Shown here one piece after another: positions 39,052 to 48,422 of a stretch of 64,000 nucleotides of DNA. The position numbers and the translations under genes are program-made. Under the pieces are notes generated by a model. It did no database searches, was not told the origin of the DNA, and was given only the letters and a program-made list of their open reading frames with translations. This stretch comes from Rhodopseudomonas palustris. Lineage in GTDB: Bacteria > Pseudomonadota > Alphaproteobacteria > Rhizobiales > Xanthobacteraceae. Numbering within the stretch: the first letter of the stretch is position 1; every line of letters begins with the position of its first letter. The stretch is taken from NCBI GenBank assembly GCA_016215605.1, contig JACRJB010000068.1:62001-126000 (forward strand), given 5' to 3'.

Positions 39052-40677
39052 TCATTTCCGCGTCCGCGGTCCGGCGTTGCGAAACGTCTTGTAGTGCAGG
39101 CCGTGCCGTTCCATGCGCACGCCCATCATCCGCCGGGTGAGGCCGAGAGCCGCGGCGGCCTCGCCGATCTTGCCGTTCGCGGCCTTCAGCGCCTCGACGA
39201 TCATCTCCTGTTCGACCGCGGCAATCCGCTCTTCGAGTGACAGGCTGGAGCTGGCGCCGGCTTCGACCGGCAATTGCAGTGAAGGCGGCAGGTCGTAGCC
39301 GTGGATCACGCCTTCCTCGGCGAGGATGACGGCGCGTTCGATCACGTTTTCGAGCTCCCGGACGTTGCCGGGCCAGTGATAGCTCATCAGCATGTTGATG
39401 GCCGGCGTCGAGATACGATGGATCGGCTTGCCGGTTTCGGCCGCGAAAGTGGTGACAAAATGATCGGCGAGCGTGATCACGTCGGAGCCGCGCTCGCGCA
39501 GCGGCGGGATGGTGATCGGAAATACGTTCAGCCGATAGAACAGGTCTTCGCGAAAACTGCCGTCGGCCACCATCTCGGCGAGGTCGCGGTTAGTGGCGGC
39601 GACGATGCGGACATCGACCTTCACCGGCCTGCTGCCGCCGACGCGTTCGAACGTGCGCTCCTGCAGCACGCGCAGCAGCTTGGCCTGGTTGGCGAGGCTG
39701 AGTTCGCCGACTTCGTCGAGGAAGATGGTGCCGCCCGAGGCTTGCTCGAAGTAGCCCTTGTGGGTGGCGATGGCGCTGGTGAAGGCGCCTTTCTCGTGGC
39801 CGAACAGCTCGCTTTCCGCCAGCGCCTCGGGCAGCGCGGCGCAATTGGCCTTGATGAACGGGCCATCCGCGGCCGGGCTGTTGTAGTGCAGCGCGCTGGC
39901 GACCAGCTCCTTGCCGACGCCGCTTTCGCCGAGCAGCAGCACCGTCGCCTTGGTGGCGGCCACCTTGTGGATCAGCGAATAGACTTCCTGCATCGGCTTG
40001 GAGTTGCCGATGATATTGGTTGGCCTGAACCGCTGCTTGAGCTCGTTCTTGAGGCGGCGGTTCTCGGCCTCGAGCCGAACCTTGTCGACGCTTTCGATCA
40101 GGTACAGTTCGACTGCCGGGGCGATCAGCGAGGCGACCATCGACAGCAGTTCGGCATCCTGCTTCAGGAGGCGCTGATTCATGTAGACGCGCTCGGCGCA
40201 AATCGTGCCGAGAACCTTTCTGGCCATGATGATCGGCACGCAGAAGAAGGCGAGCTTGTCCTGCTTGCGACCTCTGTGGGCGCGGGTGCGGTCGAGAAAG
40301 TCCGGGTGCTCCAAGAGGCGAGGGATGATGACGGGCTTGCCGCTCTGCACCACCTTGCCGGTGATGCCCTCGCCCGGCGCGTAGATGCCACGTCCTCGCT
40401 CCTCCTCGGTCAGGCCGAAGCTGTCGTGAATGAAGATCGCGTCGGAGTGCCGGTCGTACAGCATCATCGCACCGCGCTGCATCCGCATCTGCTGGCGCAT
40501 GCCGTCGAGCGTGATCGATACGAGCGTGGTTAGGTCGGCGTTGTCGGCGATCACCTGGTTGATCTTGAACAGGATCTGCAACACGTTGACGCGGCATTCG
40601 CCGGTGAAGCAGTGGCTGAACTCGTCGACGAAGACACCTGGCTCTTGCACGTCTTGATTCGGCTCGTGATTGCTCAT
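39052..40677 (-). CDS. anfA: Fe-only nitrogenase transcriptional activator (NifA family)
   Basis: 541 residues: N-terminal sensor with [21 protein letters not shown] (Cys23 and Cys28) and a GAF domain to about residue 200, then AAA+ (Walker [11 protein letters not shown], Walker [13 protein letters not shown]) and a C-terminal HTH ([21 protein letters not shown]). The SHCFTGEC motif is shared by AnfA and VnfA and is thought to hold an iron-sulfur cluster. The sigma-54 contact loop reads GAFTSA instead of GAFTGA. The ATG at 40677 begins the conserved part; the open frame extends upstream. Position beside the anf operon makes it AnfA rather than VnfA. Confidence 0.92.
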   Translation of the reverse strand: MSNHEPNQDVQEPGVFVDEFSHCFTGECRVNVLQILFKINQVIADNADLTTLVSITLDGMRQQMRMQRGAMMLYDRHSDAIFIHDSFGLTEEERGRGIYAPGEGITGKVVQSGKPVIIPRLLEHPDFLDRTRAHRGRKQDKLAFFCVPIIMARKVLGTICAERVYMNQRLLKQDAELLSMVASLIAPAVELYLIESVDKVRLEAENRRLKNELKQRFRPTNIIGNSKPMQEVYSLIHKVAATKATVLLLGESGVGKELVASALHYNSPAADGPFIKANCAALPEALAESELFGHEKGAFTSAIATHKGYFEQASGGTIFLDEVGELSLANQAKLLRVLQERTFERVGGSRPVKVDVRIVAATNRDLAEMVADGSFREDLFYRLNVFPITIPPLRERGSDVITLADHFVTTFAAETGKPIHRISTPAINMLMSYHWPGNVRELENVIERAVILAEEGVIHGYDLPPSLQLPVEAGASSSLSLEERIAAVEQEMIVEALKAANGKIGEAAAALGLTRRMMGVRMERHGLHYKTFRNAGPRTRK

Positions 40678-41210
40678 GACCAGGCGTGTCCTCGGCGCAG
40701 CGGTCTGTGACCGGGCGGGACTCTCGGCGGGGGGACGACTGCAGACATGGTTTTCCAAGACCGTAGGCCGTGCGCGGTCACGCCGCAGATCGACTTCCCG
40801 ACACGATCGTGAAGCGTCGACCGAAGCGTTCACCAAATTTCGAGGATACGGCTTAGGCCGTGTCGGACGACGGTGCTTTGGCGCGTGGCGCCTTGTCCGG
40901 TCGTCGCGGCTTCCCGGTGCCGGGAAACCGATGCTTGCGTCGCACTGTTCAACGCAGCGTTAAGCTCACATTTGAGCAGGGATCGCGCCGCAACGCAAGA
41001 TGCGGCGACATGCAGGTGCGAATGTCTGCAACGCGACGCGTGATCGCATACGATGGGAGCGGCACACTCCGACACGTTCGACGAACGTCGAGCAGAGGGC
41101 CACAACGGAGGGGCATGGTCTTGGGTCAGCGCTCGGATTGGTCCCTCGAATCTTTCACAAAATGGCTCCGAGCCATTGGCAGCCGACTCGATAAAGAAGG
41201 GCGTCGCCTA
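40678..41210. other. Intergenic region between anfA and the Anf3-like gene
   Basis: About 530 bases between divergent genes. I find no confident sigma-54 promoter, Mo-box or GTAC-N6-GAAC site. The frame of the flavoprotein gene is open through much of it, but the predicted peptide has no family resemblance. Controls for anfA are presumably here but cannot be assigned by eye. Confidence 0.5.
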
Positions 41211-41906
41211 ATGGAATGGAGTTCGGCCGAGATGACTACCACTGAAACACCGACGATTGCAGAGCCGCCGACCGAACGCACCCGACTGAAGCGTTATCAT
41301 TGGTTGGGCAAGTACGACCGAGAGACGATCGACGCGATTATCGACGCCAGCATCGTCTGCCAGGTCGGCTATGTGATCAACTCCGAGCCGTACGTGACGC
41401 CGACCAACCATTGGCGGATCGACGACTACGTGTATTGGCACGGCTCGTCGGCCAGCCGGATGCTGAAGGAGCAGCAGCGCGGCATCCCGGTCTGCTTCAC
41501 CGTCACTCACGTCGATGGCATCGTGTTCTCGCGCGCCGCCTTCAATCACAACGTCCAGTTCCGCTCGGTGATGGCGTTCGGCAAGGCCGAGCTGTGTGAT
41601 GAGGAGGTCAAGCGCAAGGCCCTTGAAGTGTTCGTCGACCGCCTCGCCCCCGGGCTGTGGGACTACGCGCGCAAGCCGACTGAGCAGGAATGGAAAGCCA
41701 CCAAGGTGATCCGGATGAAGCTCGACGAAGTGTCGGCCAAGGTCAATGACGGCCTGCCGGATGAAGAGCCGGAAGATCTCGCGACGAATCTCTGGGCCGG
41801 TTCGGTGCCGCTGCGGCTCGCGCAACTGGAGCCGGTGCCCGATCCCAAGCTGCGCCCCGGCATCGAGATGCCGGCCTTCGTGAAGAATTATCTGTACACG
41901 AAGTAA
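41211..41906 (+). CDS. Pyridoxamine-phosphate-oxidase-like flavoprotein, candidate Anf3
   Basis: 231 residues with a split beta-barrel of the PNPOx-like (Pyridox_ox_2) class: IDAIIDASIVCQVGYVINSEPYV is split as SIVCQVGYVINSEPYVTPT, then YVYWHGSSASRML, VCFTVTHVDGIVFSRAAFNH, and FRSVMAFGKAEL. Such proteins bind flavin and sometimes heme. The Fe-nitrogenase-associated Anf3 of Azotobacter and Rhodobacter, an FAD/heme oxidase thought to lower local oxygen, has this fold. The location next to anfA makes Anf3 a good candidate, but the sequence alone does not prove it. The start could also be ATG 41232; GAAGG favours 41211. Confidence 0.7.
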   Translation: MEWSSAEMTTTETPTIAEPPTERTRLKRYHWLGKYDRETIDAIIDASIVCQVGYVINSEPYVTPTNHWRIDDYVYWHGSSASRMLKEQQRGIPVCFTVTHVDGIVFSRAAFNHNVQFRSVMAFGKAELCDEEVKRKALEVFVDRLAPGLWDYARKPTEQEWKATKVIRMKLDEVSAKVNDGLPDEEPEDLATNLWAGSVPLRLAQLEPVPDPKLRPGIEMPAFVKNYLYTK

Positions 41907-41937
41907 TAACAGCAAGGTCTGACGTCCGGCTATAACG

Positions 41938-41969
41938 CGTCATGGCCGGCTCGTCCCGGGCCATTCACG
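41938..41969. repeat. REP-like palindrome (CGTCATGGCCGGG type), diverged
   Basis: CGTCATGGCCGGCTCG-TCCCGGGCCATTCACG: same family as at 7605 and 62788. It lies between the convergent flavoprotein and MocR genes. Confidence 0.65.
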
Positions 41970-42069
41970 TCGTCGGCCTGTGACGGCGTGGTTGCCCGCG
42001 ACACGCGCCAGGCTGAAGGCTGTGAAAGCGAGCCGCCGAGCAAAGGCCGCCTCGTCGAGCGCGATCGAA

Positions 42070-43569
42070 CTATCCGTGGCGCACGAGATCGCACATACCT
42101 TCGAGATATTTCCCGGCCGCCAGGATGTCTTCCGGGCGGAACGCGGCGAAGCCCAGCAGCAACCCCGGCCGGGTGTTTCGCCCGCCGTAATACATCGACA
42201 GCGGCCGGCTGACGATCCGGTGTTCCCAGAGTTGGCGAGCCACGGCGGTGTCGTCGACGCCTTCCCTGAAGGGAAGCACGAAGTGCATGCCGCTGACGCG
42301 CTCGAAGTCTGGCGGCGCGTAGGACAGCCAATCGGCCAGCATCGTCAGCATCGCCTCCTGGCGTTCCAAGTACAGGCTGCGCATTCGGCGGATATGCGCC
42401 GAATACAGGCCGCGGTGCATGAACTCGGCCAGCACCATTTGCTCCATGATCGGGGCGTGACGATCAATCACCGCACGCGCCTTGGCGAAGTCGTCGGCGA
42501 GGTCGGTCGGCACCACGACGAAGCCGAGCCGGAACGACGGCAGCAAAGTCTTGGAGAACGTCCCGATCGACACCACGCGGCCGTCGCGATCAGCGCTCTG
42601 CAGCGACGCCGGCGACGGACCGCGATAGCGGAATTCGCAGTCGTAATCGTCCTCCAGAATCCACGCGCCGGTCGCCCGCGAGAAGTCGAGGAGTTGCTGG
42701 CGGCGTTCCGCCGACAGCGTCGCGCCGAGCGGATAGTGACGCGACGGCGACACCAGGATCATCCGCGGCGTCGGATAGCGGGCCCGGCCGAGTTCGACAT
42801 TCATGCCGGCTTCGTCGGTCGGGATTGGAAGCACCGAGCAGCCATTGGCCGTCAGGGCCGCACGCGCGCCGACATAGCCGGGCTCTTCCATCCACACCGG
42901 ATCGCCGCGGTCGACCAGCAGACGCGCCAACAGATCGAGGCTCTGCTGCGAGCCCGTGGTGATAATGACCTGCCGGCTGTCGACGATCATGCCGCGCGCG
43001 GCGCGCAGATGATGTGCGATCGCTTCACGGAGCGGCTCGTAGCCGGCGTTGGAGACATTGACGAGGATGTCTCCCTTCAGCCGGCCCGACACTTCGTTCA
43101 TCAGGCGCAGCCAGGAGCGGATCGGGAACGCCTGAAGGTCGGGGACGTCCGGCATGAACAGGGTCGGCCGCTCGGTGAGACCGCCGAGCCTGTGTTCGAT
43201 CAGCGCCTTGCCGCGCTGCGAGAGGCCGCGAAACGGATACGGCGTCCCCTTCGCTTCAGGCGTGTGCTCGTCCTTCGCGGCAACCTCGATGCCGGTCGAC
43301 GCATGACGCTTGACATAGGTGCCGTCGCCGACGCGAGCCTCGAGGAAGCCCTCGCTGATCAGAGTCTCGAACACCTGAAGCACGGTGTTGCGCGAGACCT
43401 GCCAGTCGCTGGCGAGCGAGCGGGTCGACGGCAGCCGCGCGCCGCCCTGAAGCTGACCGTTGGTCACCGCTTTGCGCAGCGCCTCGCTGATCTGAAAATG
43501 AAGCGGAGCGCCGCTGCCTCGATCGATGTCGAGTGTCATCAGCGGGCCGGCGGCTCCTGACTTTCCCAT
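42070..43569 (-). CDS. MocR/GabR-type regulator (GntR helix-turn-helix fused to an aminotransferase domain)
   Basis: 499 residues. The N-terminal winged helix (HFQISEALRKAVTNGQL, RLPSTRSLASDWQVSRNTVL) is followed by a fold-type I aminotransferase domain with the PLP lysine in SIGTFSKTLLPSFRLGF and a DDYDCEFRY segment. These regulators sense amines or amino acids through PLP and usually control a divergent operon. Here the divergent operon (43799 onward) encodes a transporter, glutamine amidotransferases, a glutamine synthetase-like ligase and an amidase, fitting use of an amine or amide. Start choice: ATG 43569 or 43539; no strong ribosome site decides. Confidence 0.9.
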   Translation of the reverse strand: MGKSGAAGPLMTLDIDRGSGAPLHFQISEALRKAVTNGQLQGGARLPSTRSLASDWQVSRNTVLQVFETLISEGFLEARVGDGTYVKRHASTGIEVAAKDEHTPEAKGTPYPFRGLSQRGKALIEHRLGGLTERPTLFMPDVPDLQAFPIRSWLRLMNEVSGRLKGDILVNVSNAGYEPLREAIAHHLRAARGMIVDSRQVIITTGSQQSLDLLARLLVDRGDPVWMEEPGYVGARAALTANGCSVLPIPTDEAGMNVELGRARYPTPRMILVSPSRHYPLGATLSAERRQQLLDFSRATGAWILEDDYDCEFRYRGPSPASLQSADRDGRVVSIGTFSKTLLPSFRLGFVVVPTDLADDFAKARAVIDRHAPIMEQMVLAEFMHRGLYSAHIRRMRSLYLERQEAMLTMLADWLSYAPPDFERVSGMHFVLPFREGVDDTAVARQLWEHRIVSRPLSMYYGGRNTRPGLLLGFAAFRPEDILAAGKYLEGMCDLVRHG

Positions 43570-43798
43570 CGAAGTAACAACATCCGCTGTGAGTGGCTCC
43601 AACCAATATCTCAAAACGGCTCTTAAGCTCAAGAAAGCAGCGTGCTGATCTTATCGGCAGATGGCGCGTGCAGTTTGAGCGAGCGCCAGCACGAGGTGAA
43701 CGACGATTGCTTCGCGTGGCGAAGCGATCGATCGCCGTCGCTCACGCGTGTGCGGCAGAGATTACCGTTCGACTCTCAGGGACGAGAAGGGCACAGGG

Positions 43799-45367
43799 AT
43801 GATCAAAGACAAACAACGGGTGAAGGCGACTCTCGAGAATTTCGAAGCGGGCGTGATGAGCCGGCGTGAGGTGATGCGCCGGCTCGGTTATCTCGGCGTA
43901 TCGACCGCGGTGGCCAACTTCGTCCTGCAGTCGCCGCTCGGCGCCACGCGCGCCTTCGCGGCGATCGGCGGTCCGGAAGAGCGGGCCTGGGCGCTGGCCA
44001 AGGAGGAGGCCGCCAAGGCCACCAAGAAGACGCTGACGCTGCTGATCCCGACCGGCTCGATCGGCAACATGACGCCTTATGTGGAGAAGTGGAAGAACGA
44101 ACTCGGCATCACGTTGGAGTTCATCGAGGAGCCCGACGAGGTCATCCACACCAAGGGCATGCAGGAAGCGGTCGCCAAGACCGGCCGCTACGACGTGATG
44201 ATGCCGACCGCGATGTCGTATCCGGACTGGATCGATTCCGGCGTGATCTACGACCTGACCGATTGGACCAAAAAGTACGATCCGGAACTATTCGACAAGA
44301 ACTGGGGCGTGGTGTTCCCGGCGAGCCACCACGCGCAGCTCTACAACGGCCGGGTCGCCGGGCTGCTTTGCGACGGCGACCAGATCACGCTGCTGTGCCG
44401 CGACGATTATCTGAAGAATCCCGACAAGGCCAAGGCGTTCGCCGACAAGTTCGGCTACCCGCTGGCGGTGCCGAAGACCTGGACCGAGTATCACAACCTC
44501 GCCAAGTTCATGCACGATCCTGTCAACAAATTCTACGGCAGCCTGGAATATCGCTCGCGCTATTACGTCAAGTGGATGTTCATGCAGCGGCTGATGTCGA
44601 AGGGCAAACTGTACTTCGACGGCGAGCTGAACCCGACCTTCAACGGCGATGAAGGCGTGCAGGCGCTGGAAGACATGCTGGCGATGAACCCGTATCTGCA
44701 CCCGGACGCCTTCAGCTTCACCTGGTCGTCGAACTACAATGCGTTCGGTCGCGGCGAAGGCTTCATGAACATCGTCTGGCCGTCGGGCTACAAATATTCC
44801 AAGGCGCCGTCGACCGGCCCCGCCACCACCGGCAAGATCGCCGCCACGGTGATGCCCGCCGACAAACTCAAGGACGGCTCGCTGCTCTATGCCGGCCTGT
44901 TCTGTTGGGGCTACGGCTACGCGGTGTCGAAATATTCGGCGAACCCGCTTTTGTCCTACGCCTACGCGCAATGGATGACGTCGCCGACGATCTCGGCCGA
45001 CGCGATTCCGTATCTCGGTGGCTACTCCGATCCCTACCGCGTCAACCATATGAAATCGCCGACGCCGCGGCTGATCGAGGCCTACTCGGCGGACTATCTC
45101 GAGACGCTGTACGACAATATGGTCAACACCGTGCCGGATTTCTGCCTGCCGGGCGGCTTCGAATATCAGGACACGCTCGACAAGGAAGTCCACGCCTGCA
45201 TGACCGGCGCCAAAAAGCCGAAGCAGGCGCTCGACGACGCGGCGCGCGGCATCGAGCGGATCACCCGCCGGATCGGTCGCGACAAGGTGAAGACGTCCTG
45301 GCTCGCTCTGGCCAAGAACCTCGCCGACCCGATCAAGAAGGCGAGCGGCGCCGACAAGTGGGCGTGA
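43799..45367 (+). CDS. ABC transporter solute-binding protein (family 1), Tat-type signal
   Basis: 522 residues. The N-terminus has a twin-arginine motif (MSRREVMRRLGYLG) and a short hydrophobic stretch to ATRAFA, so export folded by the Tat pathway is likely. The mature part resembles family 1 (sugar/polyamine-like) binding proteins: TLTLLIPTGSIGNMTPYVEKW, EEPDEVIHTKGMQEAVAKTG, and GYAVSKYSANPLLSYAYAQW. The ATG at 43799 follows GAGAAGG and a GGCACAGGG stretch. It heads a CUT1-type operon with two permeases and two ATPases; the ligand is unknown. Confidence 0.88.
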   Translation: MIKDKQRVKATLENFEAGVMSRREVMRRLGYLGVSTAVANFVLQSPLGATRAFAAIGGPEERAWALAKEEAAKATKKTLTLLIPTGSIGNMTPYVEKWKNELGITLEFIEEPDEVIHTKGMQEAVAKTGRYDVMMPTAMSYPDWIDSGVIYDLTDWTKKYDPELFDKNWGVVFPASHHAQLYNGRVAGLLCDGDQITLLCRDDYLKNPDKAKAFADKFGYPLAVPKTWTEYHNLAKFMHDPVNKFYGSLEYRSRYYVKWMFMQRLMSKGKLYFDGELNPTFNGDEGVQALEDMLAMNPYLHPDAFSFTWSSNYNAFGRGEGFMNIVWPSGYKYSKAPSTGPATTGKIAATVMPADKLKDGSLLYAGLFCWGYGYAVSKYSANPLLSYAYAQWMTSPTISADAIPYLGGYSDPYRVNHMKSPTPRLIEAYSADYLETLYDNMVNTVPDFCLPGGFEYQDTLDKEVHACMTGAKKPKQALDDAARGIERITRRIGRDKVKTSWLALAKNLADPIKKASGADKWA

Positions 45368-45379
45368 TCGCATGACGGC

Positions 45380-45435
45380 TTCGGCCCGCGGCGGCCGAAC
45401 CGACCCGGATGCGCGCGCGTTCGCGGGCGCGCATC
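45380..45435 (+). other. Two hairpins between binding-protein and permease genes
   Basis: TTCGGCC-CGCGGC-GGCCGAA (45380-45399) and GATGCGCGC-N10-GCGCGCATC (45408-45435). Hairpins here commonly protect the upstream message, giving more binding protein than membrane components. Confidence 0.6.
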
Positions 45436-45463
45436 GATCGTCAGAAGTCGTCCGCGAGGCGGA

Positions 45464-46462
45464 GTGAATCCATTGCGTGCCGCGAAGGTGCCGATCTTGG
45501 ACGCATCGACTTACAGCAATCATGGCCAGCCGGCGCTCCAACGTGAACCGTCGGCGCCGTCGGACCGTGGCGGTGCCAAGCGGCGCTGGTTCGTCCGCGG
45601 CCTGATGCTGCCCGGACAGATCCTGTCGCTGATCGTGCTGATCACGCCGCTCGCCGTGGCGTTCTACATGAGCTTCACCGACTGGGCGCCGACCCGCGGC
45701 TCGCTGGCGGCGGCGTCGTTCGTCGGCATCGAGAACTACCAGGAGCTGCTGATTTACGATACGCGGTTCGTCGAGGCGGTGGTGCGCACGCTGCTGCTCG
45801 CGATCGTCTGCCTCAGCATCGAATTCACCCTCGGGCTGGGGCTCGCGGTGCTGTTCCTTAGGAAGTTTCGCGGTAAGTCGTTGGCATTCTCGGTGATCCT
45901 GACGCCGATGATGGTGCTGCCGGTCGTGGTTGGCTACACGTTCTGGATGCTGTTCCAGTCGAACGGCCCGGTGAACCAGATTATCGAACTGATCGCCGGG
46001 CCCGGGAGTGCGCCCGAATGGTTTCGCAGCACGCCGTTCGCGCTCGCCATCGTGGTCATCACCGAAGTCTGGCACTGGACGCCGCTGTTCTTCCTGATCC
46101 TGCTGTCCGGCCTCAACGCCGTGCCTGAAAATCCGGTGCGCGCGGCGGTGATCCTCGGCGCCAGCCCGCGCCAGGTGTTCTGGCGTGTGGTGCTGCCGAT
46201 GCTCAAGCCGGTGATCGTCGTCGCCTTCGTGATCCGCTCGATGGAGATCATCAAGCTGTTCGACGAGGTGTTCATGCTGACCCGCGGCGGCCCCGGCACG
46301 TCGACCGAAACCATCAGCCTGTATATCTACAAGCTGGCGTTCAACGACTTCCAGCTCGCCTACGGCGCCGCCGCCGCCTTCCTGGTGCTGCTCGGCACGC
46401 TGACGCTGGTGCACATCCTGCTCGCGCCGGTGCGCGATCAGCTTTTGGAGGCGCGGCGCTGA
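45464..46462 (+). CDS. ABC transporter permease (CUT1/MalF type)
   Basis: 332-residue inner-membrane permease starting at GTG 45464, with GAGGCG just upstream. Hydrophobic segments include ILSLIVLITPLAVAFYMSF and FSVILTPMMVLPVVVGYTF; the EAA loop is AAVILGASPRQVFWRVVLPML. The C-terminus (LVLLGTLTLVHILLAPVRD) overlaps the next permease start by TGATG. It pairs with the MalG-like permease that follows. Confidence 0.9.
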   Translation: MNPLRAAKVPILDASTYSNHGQPALQREPSAPSDRGGAKRRWFVRGLMLPGQILSLIVLITPLAVAFYMSFTDWAPTRGSLAAASFVGIENYQELLIYDTRFVEAVVRTLLLAIVCLSIEFTLGLGLAVLFLRKFRGKSLAFSVILTPMMVLPVVVGYTFWMLFQSNGPVNQIIELIAGPGSAPEWFRSTPFALAIVVITEVWHWTPLFFLILLSGLNAVPENPVRAAVILGASPRQVFWRVVLPMLKPVIVVAFVIRSMEIIKLFDEVFMLTRGGPGTSTETISLYIYKLAFNDFQLAYGAAAAFLVLLGTLTLVHILLAPVRDQLLEARR

Positions 46463-47322
46463 TGCCTGTCCGTCCGCTGTCCTGGTTTCTGTTGCTCGTG
46501 CTGCTCGGCGCGATCGTGATCACGCTGTTTCCGACCTTCTGGATCGTGATGACGGCGATCAAGCCGCCGACCGATTGGAACGCGGCGCCGGCGATCTGGA
46601 TTCCGTCCAAGCCGACACTTGTCAATTTCCGCACGTTGTTCGATCCGGAGGCAATCCGCGAATACGGCGTCGGCGGCGTCAGCCAGGCGGCGACGATGTC
46701 GGTGCTCGGCTCGATCTTCGCCTCGACCACGGCGACGGCGCTGTCGGTGATCATCGGCCTTCTGTCGGCGATCGGCATCTCGCGCTATTCGTCGGGCGGC
46801 CGCGCGACGCCGCTGTTGATCCTGTCGGGGCGGATGTTCCCGCCGGCGGCGATCGCCGTTCCTTTCGTCATCATCTTCTCCAACATCGCGCTGATCGACA
46901 CCTACAGCGGGCTGATCGCGATCTATGTCGCGGCCACGTTGCCGTTCTCGACCTGGATGCTGAAGAGCTTCGTCGACGAGATCCCGCGCGAGATCGAGGA
47001 AGCCGCCATGGTCGACGGCAAGTCGCGGCTGATGGCGCATCTCACGGTGACGCTGCCGCTGATCCGCGGCGGGCTGTTCGCCACCACGCTGTTCATCTTC
47101 ATCCTCAACTGGTCGGAATTCCTGTTCGCGCTGGTGTTGTCCTACACCAACATCGAAACCATTCCGGTGCGCCTCGCCAAATACGTCACCGCCACCGCCG
47201 GCACGCTGTACGGCGTGCAGGCCGCGCTCGCGGTGCTGGCGATGGTGCCGCTGGTGATCGCCGGCTTCCTGATCCAGAACCATCTGGCGCGCGGCATGAC
47301 ATTCGGGGCGGTCAAGCGATGA
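46462..47322 (+). CDS. ABC transporter permease (CUT1/MalG type)
   Basis: 286 residues with six predicted membrane segments (for example WFLLLVLLGAIVITLFPTFW) and an EAA loop (EEAAMVDGKSRLMAHLTVTLPL). The N-terminal FPTFWIVMTAIKPPTDW and the C-terminal WSEFLFALVLSYTNIETIPV are typical of MalG-like permeases. It is coupled to both neighbours by overlapping start and stop codons. Confidence 0.92.
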   Translation: MPVRPLSWFLLLVLLGAIVITLFPTFWIVMTAIKPPTDWNAAPAIWIPSKPTLVNFRTLFDPEAIREYGVGGVSQAATMSVLGSIFASTTATALSVIIGLLSAIGISRYSSGGRATPLLILSGRMFPPAAIAVPFVIIFSNIALIDTYSGLIAIYVAATLPFSTWMLKSFVDEIPREIEEAAMVDGKSRLMAHLTVTLPLIRGGLFATTLFIFILNWSEFLFALVLSYTNIETIPVRLAKYVTATAGTLYGVQAALAVLAMVPLVIAGFLIQNHLARGMTFGAVKR

Positions 47323-48422
47323 CGGCGCCGAAGCTCGAACTCGTCGATCTGTACAAGGAATACGGCGACGGCTCCGTTGCCGCCGTCGACGGCGTCGACC
47401 TCGTGGTCGAAGCCGGCGAGACGGTGGCGCTGCTCGGGCCGTCGGGCTGCGGCAAATCGTCGACGCTGAACATGATCGTCGGCCTGGAGCAGCCGACCTC
47501 GGGAGACATCCGGATCGACGGCAAATCGGTGGTCGGCGTCCCACCGGGGCGCCGCAACGTGGGGCTGGTGTTTCAGGACTACGCAGTGTTCACCCACATG
47601 AGCGTGCGCGCCAATCTCGGCTTCGGCCTTTCGGTGCGCGGCGGCGACCGCCAGGCGGCGGCGCGGCGCGTGGAGGAGGTTGCCGAATTACTCGGCCTCA
47701 CCTCGATCCTCGACGAGAAGGCGACGCGGCTCGGCGGTTCGCAGTTGCAGCGCGTCGCCATCGGCCGCACGCTTGTGGTCCGCCCCGCCGTGCTGCTGCT
47801 CGACGAGCCGCTGTCGAACCTCGAGGCGGAATCGCGCCAGGCGATGCGCCGCGAGTTGCGTCGGCTGCAGGCGGAGATCGGGCTGACGATCATCTACGTC
47901 ACCCACGATCAGATCGAGGCGCTGTCGCTGGCGAGCAAGATCGCGGTGATGAGCAGCGGCAAGATCGTCCAGTTCGATTCCACCGAGCGGGTCTACGACC
48001 GCCCGAACCATGTCTTCGTCGCTGGCTTCATGGGTTCGCCGCCGATGAACCTGGTGCGGGGCGAGCTCGCCGAAGCACGGTTCGCGCGCAAGGGCTTCAG
48101 TCTGACCCTGCCTGCAGCGCTCGCGGCTTCGGCGCAAGGCGAGGGGCGCGAGGTCACGCTCGGGATCCGTCCCGAGCAGCTTCGGCTGGTGCAGGACGGC
48201 GCCGGAACACTGAGCGGGCGGGTGGCGCTGGTGCAGCCGCGCGGCGCCGAGGCTGTCGTCAGCATCGAGACCGGCGGCGTGACGCTGCAGGCGCTGGTCG
48301 CCGCGGCGAACCGCCCCGACGAAGGCGCGTCGGTGGGGCTGGCTTTCGACGCGGCGGCGCTGACTTTGTTCTCGGGCGAGACCGGCCGCAGCCTGCACGG
48401 CAAAAACGGATTGGCGGCATGA
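47319..48422 (+). CDS. ABC transporter ATPase (MalK/UgpC type) with altered signature motif
   Basis: 367 residues: nucleotide-binding domain plus a C-terminal TOBE/MOP-like regulatory part (VTLGIRPEQLRLVQDG). Walker A GPSGCGKSS, Q-loop LVFQDYAVFTH, Walker B VLLLDEPLSNLEA and switch His in YVTHDQIEA are normal. The signature is LGGSQLQR rather than LSGGQ. It pairs with a second ATPase encoded next, which has the opposite set of defects, so the two probably form a heterodimer. Confidence 0.92.
   Translation: MTAPKLELVDLYKEYGDGSVAAVDGVDLVVEAGETVALLGPSGCGKSSTLNMIVGLEQPTSGDIRIDGKSVVGVPPGRRNVGLVFQDYAVFTHMSVRANLGFGLSVRGGDRQAAARRVEEVAELLGLTSILDEKATRLGGSQLQRVAIGRTLVVRPAVLLLDEPLSNLEAESRQAMRRELRRLQAEIGLTIIYVTHDQIEALSLASKIAVMSSGKIVQFDSTERVYDRPNHVFVAGFMGSPPMNLVRGELAEARFARKGFSLTLPAALAASAQGEGREVTLGIRPEQLRLVQDGAGTLSGRVALVQPRGAEAVVSIETGGVTLQALVAAANRPDEGASVGLAFDAAALTLFSGETGRSLHGKNGLAA

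Noticed and set aside
40860-41210. Long N-terminal extension of the flavoprotein (117 residues) from 40860
   Set aside because: The extension is Arg-rich without similarity to the fold; internal ATGs at 41211/41232 fit the family length.
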